A stretch of 64,000 nt of DNA from Kitasatospora aureofaciens (GCF_019192735.1 NZ_JAHTKP010000005.1:124001-188000), one strand, 5' to 3'. Shown: positions 16,611 to 25,108, counted from the first letter of the stretch. Translations and numbers: made by a program. The notes: generated by a model from the letters alone, not told the origin.

Positions 16611-16930
16611 ACCGGTTCGTTGTCGCCGTGCCCAATCCCGATCTGCGCCGGCTGCTCGCGGCCCGCGTCGACGGGCGTCGGTTCGTCGCTGCTGAGGACC
16701 GCGTGCAGGCGCGATTCGCGGTGGTGGAACGATCCGGCTGGCTGGTGGTCGGTGACGCCGCGCTCGCCGGCGACGACCGGCCCGTCCCCACCGGCGCCCT
16801 GCCGCATCACGCGGCCGTGGCCGCCGGGCTGCTGCGGCAGCTCGACGGCGGCCGGCCGGGCGGCTGGTACGCCCTCGACCTCGACGGGCAGCGGCTGCGA
16901 GGAGGCCACGGTGCCCCGGATCTCGGCTGA
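16607..16930 (+). CDS. Small RiPP-cluster protein of unknown function
   Basis: This 107-residue protein starts at GTG 16607, overlapping the preceding frame by GTGA, with GGTGGGA upstream. It begins FVVAVPNPDLRRLLAARVDG and later has SGWLVVGDAALAG, GALPHHAAVAAGLLRQLDGG and WYALDLDGQRL. It has no signal peptide, membrane helix or known motif. It overlaps the next gene by 20 bp and is packed in the biosynthetic operon, so a role in maturation is likely but not identified. Confidence 0.6.
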   Translation: MNRFVVAVPNPDLRRLLAARVDGRRFVAAEDRVQARFAVVERSGWLVVGDAALAGDDRPVPTGALPHHAAVAAGLLRQLDGGRPGGWYALDLDGQRLRGGHGAPDLG

Positions 16931-18845
16931 TCAGCGCATCCCCGCGCTGCTGGCGGCGGTTCGCGGGGGCCGGCTGCCGGCGCGCCCCGTTCCCGGCCGG
17001 CCGTCCGCCGGCCTCGGCGTCGGGCACGGCCCCGACGGGCTGCTGGTCACCGGCGGGCCCCGGACCTGGCGGCTCGGCGGCGCGGCGGGCGTCCGGCTCG
17101 GCGAGGTCCTGCGCGGCCGGGCGGCCGACGACCGTGAAGCCGAGCTGCTGCATGCCCTCGGCCTCTGGGAGGCGGATGACCCCTGGGAGGCGGACGGCGC
17201 CACACCGGCCGACGCCACACCGGCCGCCCGTGCCTTCGGCGACCCCGCCGTCCTGGACGCGGCGCTCCGGTTCTGCGGGCGCTGGGCGTCGACCACGCGT
17301 CACCACTCCTCCGGTGCGGGTGCGGTGGAGGCCTGGCGGCAGGTCCGGCCGGTCGTCGTGGGGGATTCCGCGCTGGCCCGGGCACTGGTCCGGGAACTCG
17401 CGGCGAGCTGGCCCGACGCGACGGGCGGCCGCGAGCTGCTGCTGGTCGTCGACCGCCGTCCGGACCCGGCCGAGACCAGGCCCCAACTCCCGGTCTCCGC
17501 CAGGGGCGGGACGGTCTCGATCGGTCCGTGGACCGAGCCCGGCGAGACGCCGTGCCCGTCCTGCGTCGCCCACCGTCCGCCCGCCATCGGCCCGGTCACG
17601 GGCGATCTCGGGCTGCTCGCCGCCCTGGCGGTCGCCGAGGTCGTCCACACTGTCGCCGGGATCGGCCGCGGAGCCCGCCCCGGCCTGGTGGTCGAGCACA
17701 CCCCCGGCACCGGCACCACCCGCGCCCGCGGCCTCGGCCCGGACCCCGACTGCGCGCGCTGCGCGGGCCGTCCGGCCCGTCCGGACCGGGCCCGCGAGGC
17801 CGCCGCGGCCCTCCCCGCGGTGCTTCTCGCCGCCGCGCCGCCGCGCCGCTGGCGCGCACAGGCCGGGGAGGAGGTCCACTACACCGAGGCCGCCGTCGGC
17901 CTCCAGCACGCGGCCGTCCCCGGTGAGCCGCTGACCGCCGACCGGTTGGCGCCTCCGGCGGACCCGCGCTGGACGGAGTTCCTCGTCAAGGTCGCCGGCC
18001 GCCGCTCCGCCGACCCGGCGATCGACCGCTGGGCCCCGTCGGCGGGCAACCTCGGCGCGGGCGCGCTGATCGCACCAGGGCGCGACGGCGCCTTGCTCGT
18101 CCAGCCGCGGTTGGCGTCGGACGATCCATCGGCGCTCCAAGCGGCAGTGCTTCCGGGCGAGTTGGGCGAAGGCGGCTTCGGGGTGGCGGTCGATGTCGCC
18201 CGGCTGGTGGGCAAGTACGGCACCGCCGGGCAGCGGATCGCCGCCGCCGAGGCCGGGGCGCTGCTCGCGCAGATCGTCACGGCCGCCTCGGCGGTCGGCC
18301 TCCGGGCCCGGCTCGCCGATCGGCTGTTCATGCCAGAACTACCCACCGGAATAAGGGCGTTCGGCGGTATCGAGATCACGCCGGGAGGTCGTCGGAACAC
18401 CCTCGCCGAAGCCGGACTGCGGGCCCGCCGCAGCCGCCGCGACCTCACCTGGCGGCCCGCCGACCGCGGCCACCTTTCCCTCGCCCTCCGGCGCGCCCGG
18501 GCCCGCGCCCGCACGGCCGGGATCGACGGCAGCGGCATCCGGCTGACGCTGCTCCCGCCCGGCACGGCCGCCGACGTCCTCATGCAGCCCGGCCTGCCCG
18601 GGCGGGCCGCCCTCCTGCTCGCCCACACGGACCTCACCCGGCGCACCGACCCCGACGTCCTCCGCGACGCGGCGGCCCTGCTGGCCCTCACCGCCCTCGC
18701 CGGCGGCGAACTCGGGCTGCACTCCTGCCTGGTGCACGGCCTCGTGCCGGTCGCGGCCGCCCAGCGGCTCGGTGGGGGACTGATCGACCGGGCGGCGCTG
18801 ATCGGCCTGGTGGTGGGGCACCAGAACGGAGAAGGACATGGCTGA
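16911..18845 (+). CDS. E1-like zinc protein fused to a nitroreductase-like domain
   Basis: This 644-residue protein has an N-terminal half recalling ocin-ThiF-like partners of YcaO enzymes, with two CxxC pairs (CPSC 215-218, CARC 281-284) that would bind zinc. The C-terminal half has the SagB/nitroreductase pattern RWAPSAGNLGAG (373-384) and KYGTAGQRIAAAEAGALLAQ, typical of the FMN-binding dehydrogenase fold. Fusion of these two roles in one chain is unusual. GTG 16911 has GAGGAGGCC upstream. It may deliver leader-bound precursor to oxidation. Whether the nitroreductase half binds FMN cannot be judged by eye. Confidence 0.7.
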   Translation: MPRISADQRIPALLAAVRGGRLPARPVPGRPSAGLGVGHGPDGLLVTGGPRTWRLGGAAGVRLGEVLRGRAADDREAELLHALGLWEADDPWEADGATPADATPAARAFGDPAVLDAALRFCGRWASTTRHHSSGAGAVEAWRQVRPVVVGDSALARALVRELAASWPDATGGRELLLVVDRRPDPAETRPQLPVSARGGTVSIGPWTEPGETPCPSCVAHRPPAIGPVTGDLGLLAALAVAEVVHTVAGIGRGARPGLVVEHTPGTGTTRARGLGPDPDCARCAGRPARPDRAREAAAALPAVLLAAAPPRRWRAQAGEEVHYTEAAVGLQHAAVPGEPLTADRLAPPADPRWTEFLVKVAGRRSADPAIDRWAPSAGNLGAGALIAPGRDGALLVQPRLASDDPSALQAAVLPGELGEGGFGVAVDVARLVGKYGTAGQRIAAAEAGALLAQIVTAASAVGLRARLADRLFMPELPTGIRAFGGIEITPGGRRNTLAEAGLRARRSRRDLTWRPADRGHLSLALRRARARARTAGIDGSGIRLTLLPPGTAADVLMQPGLPGRAALLLAHTDLTRRTDPDVLRDAAALLALTALAGGELGLHSCLVHGLVPVAAAQRLGGGLIDRAALIGLVVGHQNGEGHG

Positions 18846-19602
18846 CGGAAAGACGGCCTCGGCCGAACGCCGCTTGGACGAAGGCCGCTTGGACGAACGT
18901 CTCTCGGCCGAACGCCTCGTGGTGCTGAGGCCCGCCACGGTGGCGGTGCCGACGCCGGACGGCCTCTTCGTCCGTACCCTCCGCGGCGAACACACCCTCG
19001 ACGCGCCCGCCCTCGGCCGGACGTGGCCGCGACTCGCCGGCCACCTCGAAACCGGCATCGATCCCGCAAGGCTGCCGCGCTCTCTCGTCGACGCCCTCCT
19101 CGACACCGGGGCGGCCGTCCTCGTACCCCCCGGCCTCGCCGCCTCGGACCTGCCCTGGCACCGGTATGCCCTCGCCTGGGCCGCCGACCCGGCCGCCGCG
19201 ATCGAACGCATCGCGGGGACGGCGTGGGAGGCGGTCGGCGGCCGGGTGGAGACCGGCGCGGTGCAGGCCGCTGCGCGGGAGTGGGGGTTGCCCGGGGTGC
19301 TCCCTGCCCGTCCGGGTCCTGGACTGACGCTGTCGGTGCGGACGGGTGGCGTCGGCAGCGCGCTGCGGATGATCGAGGCGAAGGGCGGCCTGCTGGTCGA
19401 GCTCGTGGGGGCGGAGCGTCCGGCCGCCGAACTGCCGCCCACCATCGCCCCGCCCGTCCGGGCCGTTGCCGCGGCCGCCGTGCTGCACGCCGCGCTCGCC
19501 CTCGCGTCCGGGCCCGGCGGATGGCACTGGCCCGAGATCCCGGTGTCCATCGACCCCCGGACCCTCACCCTCACCGGTGCCGCGGGCACGTCCAGCCGTT
19601 AG
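18838..19602 (+). CDS. RiPP-cluster protein, possible leader-recognition domain
   Basis: This 254-residue protein has no family I recognise. Its first 25 residues are repetitive (RRLDEGRLDERLSAERL), coded by short DNA repeats. Residues 27-100 (VVLRPATVAVPTPDGLFVRT onward, with LLDTGAAVLVP) have the length and strand/helix rhythm of a winged-helix RiPP recognition element. The remainder is Ala-rich. It overlaps the previous gene by 8 bp and is followed 10 bp later by another nitroreductase-like gene, so it belongs to the biosynthetic operon. Confidence 0.6.
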   Translation: MADGKTASAERRLDEGRLDERLSAERLVVLRPATVAVPTPDGLFVRTLRGEHTLDAPALGRTWPRLAGHLETGIDPARLPRSLVDALLDTGAAVLVPPGLAASDLPWHRYALAWAADPAAAIERIAGTAWEAVGGRVETGAVQAAAREWGLPGVLPARPGPGLTLSVRTGGVGSALRMIEAKGGLLVELVGAERPAAELPPTIAPPVRAVAAAAVLHAALALASGPGGWHWPEIPVSIDPRTLTLTGAAGTSSR

Positions 19603-19612
19603 GAGCTTCCCG

Positions 19613-20923
19613 ATGCCCGCTACCGCCACCGGCCAAGAACTGTGGGACCTCGTCGCGAGCGGCCGCCCCCAGGGCCGACCCGCCTACACCCGGCCGGCTT
19701 CGCTGCCCGGCGCCGCCCTCGAACTGCCGTACCCCGGAACGGATCCGCTGGCCGAGACCGAGGCCCGGGTGGTTGCGGCGGCACGGCATCTGTCGACGCT
19801 CACCGCCCTGACCGCGATCGTCGACGGCACCCTCGGCGTGCGCCGACTCGAACCCCACGACCTCGTCGGACCGCACGCCGCCACCGCCTCCATCCGAGGC
19901 GTCCGCGTCGCACGCCTGTCCGTCATCGGAGCCGACGGACACACCGCCGAGTACGACCCGGCACGCCACGCCCTGGTACCCGCGAGGGACTCCTTCGCGC
20001 CGGTCGGCCTTCGCCTCGAAGCGGACCTCGACCGGGTCCCGGAGGGCTACGCGCCCGTGCGCGAGGTCGTCGGCCTCCTGGAGGCGGGCATGCACCACGC
20101 CACCGCGGCGTGGCTCACCGGTCTGCTGCTGCCGGGATGGGTCGGCTCCGCCGGCCCGGCCCCGGTCCCTGACCGGCCGGCGGCAGCGGATGGGCTGCCC
20201 GACTCCGACGGTTCGGCTCGTGCGTCCCGGGCCTCGGACCAGCAAGCGACGGCCGCGGGCGGGCCGGTTGGCTCCGCCCGTCCGTTCCAGGTCTCCGCGT
20301 GGCATGCGCCCGGCATTCCGGGTACCTCGCCGCAGCCGGCGGCAGCGGCGGATTGGCCGCTCGACCCCGAGCGCTTCACCCGCCCGTTCGGCGACCTGCT
20401 CGGCGGGCTCGGGGTGCTGGACGTGCTGTGCCGCCGGAGTGCCGGGCGGGGGCCGCTCGGGCTGGCGCCCAGCCGCAGGCCCGACCCTCGGGGAGCGGAG
20501 GCGCTCCCTGGCCTGCTGCGGGCGGTTGCGGCGGACATCGAATTGACGGATGGCCAGGACGCGCCGCTGCGACTGGTGCCGGTCTCCCCGGCTGCCGTCG
20601 CCGCAGCTTTCACCTATCCCGCGCACCGGGTGGACGCGGCGGCCTGCGACACCGCCTTTCTGCTGGTCGGCCGTCGGGACCGGGCCGCCGGACCCGCCGC
20701 CGTCCGCGGTGCACTGCTGGCGGCCGGCGCCTGCTACCAACGGCTCGCCCTGGCAGCCGGCGCCCACGGCTACTTCCTCCGGCCCGTCCGGAGCATCCGC
20801 GCGCCCGAACTCGCCGACGCAGCCCGGCTCCGGCCCGACGAGGTGATCCTGCTGACCCTCCTCGGCGGACGCAGCCGCTACGTCGAGCTCTCCCTCCCGA
20901 GCAGCTGCCTGCCGTTCCGCTGA
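19613..20923 (+). CDS. SagB/nitroreductase-like oxidoreductase of the RiPP cluster
   Basis: This 436-residue protein is the last gene of the operon. The C-terminal part has the nitroreductase rhythm: CDTAFLLVGRRDRA, then VRGALLAAGACYQRLALAAG, HGYFLRPV and RPDEVILLTLLGG. The N-terminal part looks like a degenerate second copy of the fold. A Pro/Ala/Ser linker near 185-240 separates them. With the domains at 14710 and 16911 this makes three nitroreductase-like units in one cluster. It may oxidise azolines, reduce a residue or be a non-catalytic partner. ATG 19613 follows AGGAG at 19601-19605. Confidence 0.68.
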   Translation: MPATATGQELWDLVASGRPQGRPAYTRPASLPGAALELPYPGTDPLAETEARVVAAARHLSTLTALTAIVDGTLGVRRLEPHDLVGPHAATASIRGVRVARLSVIGADGHTAEYDPARHALVPARDSFAPVGLRLEADLDRVPEGYAPVREVVGLLEAGMHHATAAWLTGLLLPGWVGSAGPAPVPDRPAAADGLPDSDGSARASRASDQQATAAGGPVGSARPFQVSAWHAPGIPGTSPQPAAAADWPLDPERFTRPFGDLLGGLGVLDVLCRRSAGRGPLGLAPSRRPDPRGAEALPGLLRAVAADIELTDGQDAPLRLVPVSPAAVAAAFTYPAHRVDAAACDTAFLLVGRRDRAAGPAAVRGALLAAGACYQRLALAAGAHGYFLRPVRSIRAPELADAARLRPDEVILLTLLGGRSRYVELSLPSSCLPFR

Positions 20924-20980
20924 AGTGTGGGTTCTGCCCGGTGGGTGGGTGCCTGTCGACTTGTTGGTGGGGCTGTTGGG

Positions 20981-21008
20981 CCCCCGACCCGTTCATTGGG
21001 GCCGGGGG
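20981..21008. terminator. Possible terminator at end of the RiPP operon
   Basis: CCCCCGACCC (20981-20990) can pair imperfectly with GGGGCCGGGGG (20998-21008) across a seven-base loop. It would serve the plus-strand RiPP operon and the opposing minus-strand pseudogene. Confidence 0.35.
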
Positions 21009-21027
21009 CGGCGGTGGGGTGCCGGGG

Positions 21028-21702
21028 TCAGCCGGTGAGGGTCCAGCGCTGGTTGTCGCCGCCGGTGCAGGTCCACTGGCGGACAGGGGCGCCGTTGTCG
21101 GTGCGCCAGTCGGCGACTTCGAGGCACTTGCCGCTGGAGGTGACGCGGAGTTCGACGCATTTCGCTCAGCCGCCCTGGATGACCCAGTCGCTGGGGGCGG
21201 TGGGCCCGCACTTGGTGGCCTGGGCCGGGGCGCTGTAGTCCCGGGCGTTGGCGCCCGCCCAGCCGACCCGTTGCTCGCCGCTCTCGTCGGCGGGGTAGAA
21301 GGTGAGCCCGGTCTCGGGGTGCCAGGTGCTCGGCGCCGGGGGCGGAGGAGTCTCGCCTTCCGGCACGGTGAAGTGGATCGACTCAACGGGACCGGTGACG
21401 GTGACGGCGTCGCCGTCGGTGGTGAGGCAGTCGATGTCGATCTCGACCCGCACGATGTGGTTCCCCGGGAACACGTGCTGGACGGTGGCGTGCCCGCGCG
21501 CCTCGTGGCCGCTCGTGGTGCGGGCGTCGACCCGCGCGGTGAGCCGCTCGCCGGGGTTGGGGCCCGGGCCGTGCTCGTTGAGGAGAGCCCAGGCGTGCAG
21601 GCTCTGGTGGTGGGGACGGGTGGCTTCGGCGGCCTGGGCCGGAACCGCTGTGGCAGCGGCCACGGCGGCGGTGAGCGCGATGCCGGCGATGAGCTTTCGG
21701 AT
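21028..21702 (-). pseudogene. Secreted ricin-lectin-like protein gene with lost start and internal stop
   Basis: In one frame the sequence encodes a signal-peptide-like stretch (RKLIAGIALTAAVAAATAVP), a mature domain, and a short ricin-type beta-trefoil piece (GKCLEVADWRTDNGAPVRQW, then DNQRWTLTG) ending at 21028. Two lesions break it. The expected start at 21702-21700 reads ATC, not ATG, although GAAGGAA stands correctly before it. An in-frame TGA lies at 21168-21166, just before the lectin piece. The next start, GTG at 21663, would lose half the signal peptide. Either the gene is decaying or both sites are sequencing errors. Confidence 0.7.
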
Positions 21703-21832
21703 GGTCGTTCCTTCTCGTTCGCAAGGGAGTTGGGATCCTCGCCCTTTGGTGCCTCAAAGATCCGAGTGGGGACCGGACTTGAACGTCCGCCGCAAGAACG
21801 GGCCGGCTCCCCCGCGCGGGGGAACTGGGCGG

Positions 21833-23497
21833 TCACCGGGTGGCCTCGCGTATCGAGTCGAGGGCGAGGGCGCCGAGGGTGAGGGCTGCGGCGGTGGTGG
21901 CGACGGCGATCGGGGTGGGGCCGTGGTCCGGGGTGACGCCGAGGAAGTCCAGGCCGGCGAGGTGGTTGATCATGCCGTACCAGAGCATCGGGTAGAGCGA
22001 CTGGAACAGTCGCGGGCCGCGGGTGACGGTGCCGCAGAGCAGGGCCAGGGCGGGGACCAGGAGCACCCCGGCCAGGGCGGCGGCGACGGCTCGGGTGTGG
22101 CCGGCGGCGAGCAGCCGGGTGATCGGGACGGCGGCGACGGCGAGGGCCAGGACGACCCCGGCGAGCAGGCCGGCCAGCAGGCGCCGGGCCGGGGAGGGGC
22201 AGGCGGCGAGCAGGTCGTCGATGCTGCCGCCGTCCGCCCGGTTGCCCATCCGGGACCAGAGCAGCACCGGCCAGAGCATGGCGAAGGGCAACACGGGGTG
22301 GGTCGGGCCGTCGGGTGGCACGGCCGCCGCGAGCAGGGCGAGCGTGAGCGCGCCGGCCCACCACAGGCGCTTGCCCTGGACGAGGATGCGCAGTTCGCCG
22401 ACGAGGGCGGCGAGTACGGTGCCACCCGGCCGGGCCGGGGTCATCCGGGCCGGATCGAGGACGAAGGCGGGCGAGTCGGCGCTGGGCCGCCGCCCGGCGT
22501 CAGGCGCCGGCTCGCCGGGACGGGAGGGACGGGAGGGACGGGAGGGACGGGAGAGATCGGAGGGCCGGAAGGGACGGAAGGGCCGGAAGGGCCAGGGGAG
22601 ACGGGAGGCCGGCAGGGAGCCCCCGGCCCGCGCCGCGGCCCGGTCGAAGCGGTGGAACCACATCGCCCCGACCAGCCCGAGCGCCACCGCGACCGCCACC
22701 AGCAGGCCCGCGTCGGCCGCCAGACCGCCCGCCTCGCCCGGGCCGAGGCCGGGCCAGTCGAAGGTGCCCAGCACCCGGTTGTCGGCGGTGAGCCCGACTC
22801 CGAACTCCACCGTGTCGGCCGGGTGCCCGCCCGCCGCGATGGCTTCCCGGATCGACGCGGTGATCCGGTGCATGCCCAGCAGGTCGTAGCCCCCGCCCGC
22901 CTGCGCGCCGAGCACGCCGACCAGCCAGACCACGAACCAGACCAGCGCGCCGAAGCCGTCGCGCAGCCCGGGCACGGTGTCGAAGAGCACCGCGCAGGCG
23001 GCGACCGCGGCCAGCAGCGGCAGCGTGATCAGTACGTACGGCAGCAGCAGCCGCACCACGTCCACCCGGTCCGAGTCGCCCTTGATCAGCTGCACGGCGA
23101 GCGCCGTCCCGGCGAGGGCGAGCAGCATCGAGCCGAGGACCATCAGGTTGCTGAGGAACTTCCCGGCCAGGTAGGCGAGTCGGCTCAGCGGGGTGGCGGC
23201 GAGGATCTGCCCGACGCCGCTCCGCTCGTCCCGCCCGATCGTGCCCCGGGTGATCCCGAAGCCGGCCAGCGAGAGCCAGACCGCGCCGCCGAGCGCGGTC
23301 ACGGTGCCGACGTAGCCGCTGGTGTAGCGGCCGTGGAAGTCGCTGACCTGGAAGACCTGCCAGCGGGAGTCTCCGACCGGCGCGGCGAGCAGCCCGAGGG
23401 CGAGCGTGCCGAGCAGGACGACCAGGTAGGCGGGGCGGCGTCGGCGCTCCCGGAAGTCGGCGAGCGCGAGGGCCCCGAGGGCGCCGGTGGTCACCAT
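21833..23497 (-). CDS. ABC-2 family transporter membrane protein
   Basis: This 554-residue membrane protein has about 12 helices in two halves. The linker around residues 330-370 contains FRPFRPFRP and SRPSRPSRPSRP, coded by tandem DNA repeats. The N-terminal half has the ABC-2 pattern (ALADFRERRRRPAYLVVLLG, then IGRDERSGVGQILAATPLS). It overlaps the ATPase gene end by 7 bp; ATG 23497 has AGGAGG seven bases before it. The pair forms a two-gene exporter of unknown substrate and is probably not part of the RiPP cluster, being separated from it by a pseudogene. Confidence 0.85.
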   Translation of the reverse strand: MVTTGALGALALADFRERRRRPAYLVVLLGTLALGLLAAPVGDSRWQVFQVSDFHGRYTSGYVGTVTALGGAVWLSLAGFGITRGTIGRDERSGVGQILAATPLSRLAYLAGKFLSNLMVLGSMLLALAGTALAVQLIKGDSDRVDVVRLLLPYVLITLPLLAAVAACAVLFDTVPGLRDGFGALVWFVVWLVGVLGAQAGGGYDLLGMHRITASIREAIAAGGHPADTVEFGVGLTADNRVLGTFDWPGLGPGEAGGLAADAGLLVAVAVALGLVGAMWFHRFDRAAARAGGSLPASRLPWPFRPFRPFRPSDLSRPSRPSRPSRPGEPAPDAGRRPSADSPAFVLDPARMTPARPGGTVLAALVGELRILVQGKRLWWAGALTLALLAAAVPPDGPTHPVLPFAMLWPVLLWSRMGNRADGGSIDDLLAACPSPARRLLAGLLAGVVLALAVAAVPITRLLAAGHTRAVAAALAGVLLVPALALLCGTVTRGPRLFQSLYPMLWYGMINHLAGLDFLGVTPDHGPTPIAVATTAAALTLGALALDSIREATR

Positions 23498-24411
23498 GCC
23501 ATCGCCTCCTTCACGGCCGGGGCGGCTGGGGCGGCTGGGGCGGCCGGGGCGGAGCTGAGCAGCAGGTACGCGTCGTCGAGCCGGGGCTCGGCCGGTTCGG
23601 CCTGCGGGGCGGGCCGTTCGCCGGAGAGGATCCGGACCCGGACGCCCTGCGGGGTGCGCGTGGTGCCGCCGAGCAGGAACCGCGAGCGAAGCAGCGGAAG
23701 TTGACCCGGTTCGACGGTCAGCTCCCACACCCGGCCCTCGGCCGCCCGGAGCAGCCCCTCCGGGGTGTCATGGTGCAGCAGCCGGCCCCCGCCCATGACG
23801 GCGATCCGGTCGGCGGTGGCGGCCACGTCGGAGACGATGTGGGTGGAGAGGATGACGATCCGCTCCGCGCCGAGCCCGGTGAGCAGGTTGCCGAAGCGCA
23901 GCCGCTCCTCCGGGTCGAGCCCGACCGTGGGCTCGTCGACGATGAGCAGCCGCGGGTCGTTGAGCAGCGCCTGGGCGATGCCGACCCGCTGGCGCATCCC
24001 GCCGGACATCGCGCCGAGCCGCTGCCGGCTCGAGCCGGACAGGTTGACCAGGTCCAGCAGTTCGTCGATCCGGGCCTTCGCGGAGCGGCGCCGCAGGCCC
24101 TTGGCGGCGGCCAGGTAGCCGAGGAACTCGCGGGCGGTGAGCTGCGGGTAGACGCCGAAGTCCTGCGGGAGGTAGCCGACCGTGCGGCGCAGCGGGCCGG
24201 GCCGCCGCGCGATGTCGGTGCCCTCCCAGAGCACCTGCCCGGAGGTGGGCCGGGTGACGGTGGCCAGGATGCGCATCAGGCTGGACTTGCCGGCGCCGTT
24301 GGCGCCCAGCAGGCCGAGGACGCCGGGCCGCAGGGTCAGCGAGAAGGAGTCCACGGCGCGCTTGCCGCCGCGGTACTCCTTGGTCAGGTCGTGGATCCGG
24401 AGCGTCTTCAT
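23491..24411 (-). CDS. ABC transporter ATP-binding protein
   Basis: ATPase of the second exporter, 306 residues from ATG 24411 (MKTLRIHDLTKEYRG). Walker A is GANGAGKSS, the Q-loop is in YLPQDFGVYP, the signature is MSGGMRQRV, Walker B is LLIVDEPTVGLD and the H-loop is in LSTHIVSD. The C-terminus carries a PAAPAAPAAPA stretch coded by a short repeat (about 23519-23552). An in-frame ATG at 24420 is an alternative start. A strong 18-bp palindrome lies 35 bp upstream and may be its operator. Confidence 0.9.
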   Translation of the reverse strand: MKTLRIHDLTKEYRGGKRAVDSFSLTLRPGVLGLLGANGAGKSSLMRILATVTRPTSGQVLWEGTDIARRPGPLRRTVGYLPQDFGVYPQLTAREFLGYLAAAKGLRRRSAKARIDELLDLVNLSGSSRQRLGAMSGGMRQRVGIAQALLNDPRLLIVDEPTVGLDPEERLRFGNLLTGLGAERIVILSTHIVSDVAATADRIAVMGGGRLLHHDTPEGLLRAAEGRVWELTVEPGQLPLLRSRFLLGGTTRTPQGVRVRILSGERPAPQAEPAEPRLDDAYLLLSSAPAAPAAPAAPAVKEAMAW

Positions 24412-24445
24412 GCCCGCCATGCTTCCGGCGGTGGCGGACGGGCAC

Positions 24446-24463
24446 ATCTGCCGTTCGGCAGAT
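24446..24463. promoter_or_regulatory. 18-bp palindrome upstream of ABC operon
   Basis: ATCTGCCG (24446-24453), TT, CGGCAGAT (24456-24463): perfect 8-bp arms with a two-base centre. Its position 35 bp before the ATPase start suits a repressor site. No regulator gene is adjacent, so the binding protein is unknown. Confidence 0.6.
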
Positions 24464-24496
24464 ATGAGCGCGGGAAAACGGCGGTAAACGAAGGAA

Positions 24497-24518
24497 GGGT
24501 GTGCCGAAAGGCACACCC
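24497..24518 (-). terminator. Terminator hairpin after rRNA/tRNA methyltransferase gene
   Basis: GGGTGTGCC, loop GAAA, GGCACACCC: perfect 9-bp stem with a stable GNRA-type loop. It begins 21 bp past the end of the minus-strand methyltransferase gene. Confidence 0.75.
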
Positions 24519-24538
24519 CTCCCCGTACTGCTCAGGCC

Positions 24539-25108
24539 CTACTCGTCGTCGAGCCCGCCGACGTCGCTGCCGTCCGGGGTGCCGCTGATCGCGTACCCCT
24601 GGCGGCGCGCCTCGTAACAGGCCACCGTCGCGGCGGCGGACACGTTCAGCGAGCCGACCCGGCCCAGCTGCGGCACGAACACCACCTGGTCGCAGAGCGC
24701 CAGCGCCTCGGGCGTGATCCCGCGGTCCTCGTGGCCCAGCACGAAGGCCACCGCCGGGGTCAGCTCGGCCGCGAACATCGGCACCGCCTCGTCCGCCAGC
24801 TCCAGGCCGACCACCTTGAAGCCGTCCGCCTTCGCCGCCGCCACCGCCTCGGCCGCGGTCGGGAAGTGCTCCACCTTCAGGTACTTGTCGGTCCCCATCG
24901 CGGCCTTCTGCGCACCGGTCGAGCGCACCGACGGGGTGTCCCCGGTCAGGTACAGCTTCTCGGCGCCCATCGCCGCGCCGGTCCGGACGACCGAGCCGAC
25001 GTTGAACGGCGACTGCAGGTTCTCCAGGATTATCGCGAGCCGGAACTCGTTGCTGCGCCGCCACGAGCGGTGCAGACGCTTCAGTTCGGTCCCGCGCAGC
25101 TGCTTCAC
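24539..25108 (-). CDS. TrmH/SpoU-family RNA 2'-O-methyltransferase
   Basis: This 189-residue enzyme transfers methyl from S-adenosylmethionine to a ribose 2'-OH in tRNA or rRNA. The knot motifs are visible: LENLQSPFNVGSVVRTGAAMG-like motif 1 near residue 30, VLGHEDRGI motif 2, and VPQLGRVGSLNVSAAATVA motif 3. I chose GTG 25108, giving a GTGA overlap with the upstream methyltransferase stop and a GAGG upstream; a longer frame inside that neighbour is unlikely. The exact RNA target is not shown by the sequence. Confidence 0.9.
   Translation of the reverse strand: MKQLRGTELKRLHRSWRRSNEFRLAIILENLQSPFNVGSVVRTGAAMGAEKLYLTGDTPSVRSTGAQKAAMGTDKYLKVEHFPTAAEAVAAAKADGFKVVGLELADEAVPMFAAELTPAVAFVLGHEDRGITPEALALCDQVVFVPQLGRVGSLNVSAAATVACYEARRQGYAISGTPDGSDVGGLDDE

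Noticed and set aside
21833..24411. The second ABC transporter as part of the RiPP cluster
   Set aside because: It is separated by a terminator-like hairpin and a pseudogene, lies on the other strand, has its own distinct palindrome and none of the TGACA sites.
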